A stretch of 7,506 nt of DNA from Erysipelotrichaceae bacterium. GTDB lineage: Bacteria; Bacillota_I; Bacilli_A; Erysipelotrichales; Erysipelotrichaceae. The number at the start of each line of letters is the position of its first letter. Position 1 is the stretch's first letter. The position numbers were made by a program, and so were the translations under genes. The stretch covers positions 1 to 7,506 of the forward strand of contig JAUNJW010000095.1 of assembly GCA_030533035.1 (NCBI GenBank). The letters are read 5' to 3'. Shown one piece after another: positions 6,083 to 7,506 of this stretch. The notes below the pieces were generated by a model. It did no database searches. It saw only the letters and a list, made by a program, of their open reading frames with translations, and was not told the DNA's origin.

Positions 6083-6907
6083 TCAGAAACCAGTGCTTTC
6101 AGAATCAGCTGCGAACTTCTGTGCTTCCGCGATTCTGCCTTCAGCGGTTGTGACGACAGCCTTGACAGCGTCGGCGCCGAGCAGCAGTCTGAACGGAGCT
6201 TCTTCAGCGAATGCCATTCTGTAGATCAGCTCACCGGCCTTCATCGGATCGCCCGGCTGCTGTCTCTTGTTGACGGCGTTGGCATTCTTCCAAGTGGAAT
6301 CCTTGTAGGCTTCAACCTTGAGCGGTGCGCTCTTGAGAGCTTCGTCATAGAAGTGAGTACGGAAAGCACCCGGTTCGATGACCATGACTCTGATTCCCAG
6401 CGGCGCCAGTTCCTTGCAGAGGCCGTCTGTCAGCAGGTCGAGAGCTGCCTTGGAGGAAGCGTAGTAGCCGGAGCCGATGGCGGAGCGCTCAGCAGCGATG
6501 CTGGTTGTGTTCATGATGACGCCTTCGCCCTTTTCTCTTAAGATCGGCAGAACTTCCTTGATCATGTTGATCGGGCCGAAGAGATTTGTTTCAAACAGTT
6601 CGCGGATGGCTTCGTCTTCACCTTCTTCAACGGAGGAACGGTAGCCATGGCCGGCATTGTTGACCAGAACATCAACTGTGCCGAACTTTTCAACTGCCTT
6701 TTCAACCAGAGCCTTCATCTGTGCTCTGTCGCTCATGTCGAGAGTGACCGGCAGACATGTCTCAGGATAGTCATTGGCAATGCCTTCGAGTTTGGAGAGG
6801 GATCTTGCTGTGATAACGGCGTTGTCGCCATGGGACAGAACTGCTCTTGCAATGCCTTCGCCGATGCCGCCTGCGGATGCGCCTGTGATAATCCATGTTT
6901 TGCTCAT
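6083..6907 (-). CDS. Classical short-chain dehydrogenase/reductase (SDR), NAD(P)-dependent
   Basis: A 274-residue cytoplasmic oxidoreductase with a Rossmann fold. The cofactor motif is TGASAGGIG (8-16), one residue longer than the usual TGASSGIG; the variant is known in some SDRs. R35 in ITARS suggests a preference for NADPH. Further motifs are D57 (TLDMSD), NNAG (83-86), catalytic N108, S136, Y149 and K153 (YASSK), with the normal 13-residue Ser-Tyr spacing, and PG (179-180). All four catalytic residues are present. A C-terminal extension after about residue 185 shapes the substrate pocket and resembles SDRs annotated as oxidoreductases of unknown substrate. The ATG at 6907 follows an AGAGG site (plus 6916-6920) by 8 bases. 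The gene is monocistronic, convergent with the rhamnose operon and divergent from the AKR-like gene. A role in reducing lactaldehyde or another carbonyl is possible but unsupported. Confidence 0.92.
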   Translation of the reverse strand: MSKTWIITGASAGGIGEGIARAVLSHGDNAVITARSLSKLEGIANDYPETCLPVTLDMSDRAQMKALVEKAVEKFGTVDVLVNNAGHGYRSSVEEGEDEAIRELFETNLFGPINMIKEVLPILREKGEGVIMNTTSIAAERSAIGSGYYASSKAALDLLTDGLCKELAPLGIRVMVIEPGAFRTHFYDEALKSAPLKVEAYKDSTWKNANAVNKRQQPGDPMKAGELIYRMAFAEEAPFRLLLGADAVKAVVTTAEGRIAEAQKFAADSESTGF

Positions 6908-6931
6908 AATTTTTACCTCTTTTCTTTTTAC

Positions 6932-6951
6932 GATTTCAGTATAGTGAAATC
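6932..6951. promoter_or_regulatory. 20-bp near-perfect palindrome, probable operator
   Basis: GATTTCA (6932-6938) and TGAAATC (6945-6951) are exact inverted repeats, and the inner TATA (6940-6943) is also symmetric, so 9 of 10 base pairs match; only the G/G pair at 6939 and 6944 breaks symmetry. It covers the -10 box and the region up to the expected start of the SDR transcript, a position typical of a repressor operator. The symmetry is observed directly. The regulator is unknown and is not encoded inside the window unless it is the AraC-family protein, whose family usually binds direct repeats instead. Confidence 0.6.
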
Positions 6952-6966
6952 ATATACGGGCTTCAA
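6938..6966 (-). promoter_or_regulatory. Promoter of the SDR gene
   Basis: On the minus strand TTGAAG (plus 6966-6961) and TATACT (plus 6943-6938) are separated by 17 bases. The transcript would start near 6931, giving a leader of about 24 bases with the AGAGG site before the ATG at 6907. The -10 box lies inside the 20-bp palindrome. Confidence 0.6.
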
Positions 6967-7011
6967 TTTGTTAATATGCGGTTTTTAATAAGTTTTACTG
7001 ATAATTGTGAT

Positions 7012-7039
7012 ATTCAGTTTCTGAATGGAATACTATTCC
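7012..7039. repeat. Two adjoining short inverted repeats upstream of the AKR-like gene
   Basis: ATTCAG-TTT-CTGAAT (7012-7026) is a perfect 6-bp dyad. It abuts GGAATA-C-TATTCC (7027-7039), another perfect 6-bp dyad. The first resembles the core of the palindrome at 6932-6951 (both contain TTCAG and a GAA-containing right half). They could be operator sites for one regulator of both divergent genes, or a small hairpin region. Function is not known. Confidence 0.4.
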
Positions 7040-7049
7040 GATCAGATAT

Positions 7050-7078
7050 TTGTGGATGAATTATTCCACGAATATAAT
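7050..7078 (+). promoter_or_regulatory. Probable promoter of the AKR-like gene, with a dyad in its spacer
   Basis: TTGTGG (7050-7055) and a perfect TATAAT (7073-7078) are 17 bases apart, placing the transcript start near 7085 and the ATG at 7109 after a leader of about 24 bases. An imperfect 18-bp dyad, GTGGA..AATT..TCCAC (7052-7069, 7 of 9 pairs), fills the spacer. A dyad between -35 and -10 is a common place for MerR-type or repressor binding, but the spacer here is 17 rather than the 19-20 typical of MerR promoters. Confidence 0.5.
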
Positions 7079-7108
7079 ACAGATGAGGAAGTGCGGAAAG
7101 AAGGGTTT

Positions 7109-7506
7109 ATGAAATACAGGACAAACAGAAGAACAGGCGACAGGATCAGTGAAATCGGAATGGGCACTGCCTATATCTCTGAAGCAGGAATGGAAGAAGG
7201 CGTCAGAACGGTCCGGAAGGCATATGAATCCGGAATCAACTACTTCGATCTGGCTGCCGGTGACGGCCTGGCTTTTCCCATCTTCGGGGAAGCTCTGGGA
7301 GATGTCAGAGAAAATGTGTTCTATCAGATTCACTTCGGCGCGGATTATTCACAGGGCACCTATGGCTGGTCAATGGACCTGGATACCATTAAAAAATCAG
7401 TTGCCTGGATGCTGGAACAGCTGAAAACAGATTATATCGATTATGGTTTCATTCATTGTCAGGATGAATTCTCAGACTGGGAAACCTATCAGGAAAACGG
7501 CATTCT
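7109..7506 (+). CDS. Aldo/keto reductase-fold protein, N-terminal part (3' end outside the window)
   Basis: The first 132 codons of an AKR-family protein that runs off the window. It opens MKYRTNRRTGDRISEIGMGT, the usual AKR start (compare 'MKYRKLGKTGLKVSEIGFGT'), then has 'AYESGINYFDLAAGDG' (38-53), 'RENVFYQIHFGAD' (67-79), 'IKKSVAWMLEQLKTDYIDYGFIHCQDE' (94-120). In canonical AKRs the tetrad is Asp, Tyr, Lys, His. Here D47 and H116 are kept, but the Tyr position reads D52 and the Lys position H75. From memory, this branch of Bacillota AKRs carries a C-terminal 4Fe-4S ferredoxin-like domain, which would lie beyond the edge. The frame stays open back to an ATG at 7025, but no Shine-Dalgarno precedes it and a promoter lies at 7050-7078, so 7109 is preferred. 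The nearest ribosome-site candidate, AAGGG (7101-7105), is close at 3 bases. Divergent from the SDR gene. Confidence 0.83.
   Translation, partial: MKYRTNRRTGDRISEIGMGTAYISEAGMEEGVRTVRKAYESGINYFDLAAGDGLAFPIFGEALGDVRENVFYQIHFGADYSQGTYGWSMDLDTIKKSVAWMLEQLKTDYIDYGFIHCQDEFSDWETYQENGI

Noticed and set aside
7149..7424. 91-codon frame starting at 7149 as a gene
   Set aside because: It is a shifted reading of the AKR-like gene; the frame from 7109 shows the AKR N-terminal sequence and stays open to the window edge.
1..7506. Mobile element, phage, defence system or CRISPR array
   Set aside because: No transposase, integrase, terminal inverted repeats with target duplication, regularly spaced repeats or defence-type domains were seen. 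Gene content is metabolic with intact housekeeping-style signals.

Overview
The window is about 50% GC and gene-dense. Strong AGGAGG-type Shine-Dalgarno sites, heavy AGA arginine usage, tight operon spacing and hairpin-plus-T-tract terminators point to a low-to-mid-GC Bacillota (Firmicutes), plausibly a gut or host-associated anaerobe of the Erysipelotrichia or Clostridia type. The lineage is inferred from style and gene content only. No rRNA, tRNA, CRISPR array, transposase or phage gene was seen.

Layout. (1) Positions 1-865 hold the C-terminal part of a MATE-family multidrug/Na+ antiporter, cut by the window edge. (2) A clear promoter (883-912) drives a 110-residue antibiotic-biosynthesis-monooxygenase (ABM) domain protein (941-1273), which ends at a hairpin terminator. 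(3) An AraC-family regulator (1322-2182, minus) is divergent from a three-gene L-rhamnose operon on the plus strand. That operon is rhamnulokinase rhaB (2306-3730), rhamnulose-1-phosphate aldolase rhaD (3727-4557, ATGA overlap), and a fucose/arabinose-isomerase-family protein (4573-5991) where a classical RhaA would be expected. A strong terminator closes it. (4) A convergent short-chain dehydrogenase (6083-6907, minus) has its own terminator. (5) A divergent, truncated aldo/keto-reductase-fold gene (7109-7506) runs off the right edge.

Working together: the likely pathway is L-rhamnose to L-rhamnulose (isomerase), to L-rhamnulose-1-phosphate (RhaB), to dihydroxyacetone phosphate plus L-lactaldehyde (RhaD), with the divergent AraC protein as the probable rhamnose-responsive activator. 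No sugar transporter, mutarotase or dedicated lactaldehyde reductase/dehydrogenase lies in the operon, so those functions must be encoded elsewhere. The SDR and AKR genes are separate transcription units facing apart across a 201-bp region rich in dyad symmetry, which suggests regulated redox or stress genes.

Most of the window is recognisable metabolism, and I do not see a clearly new defence or mobile system. The points most worth a second look are the non-RhaA isomerase in a rhamnose operon, the AKR-like protein that appears to lack the catalytic Tyr and Lys, and two regulatory dyads: one can hide the ABM ribosome-binding site only in read-through mRNA, the other sits on the SDR -10 box.
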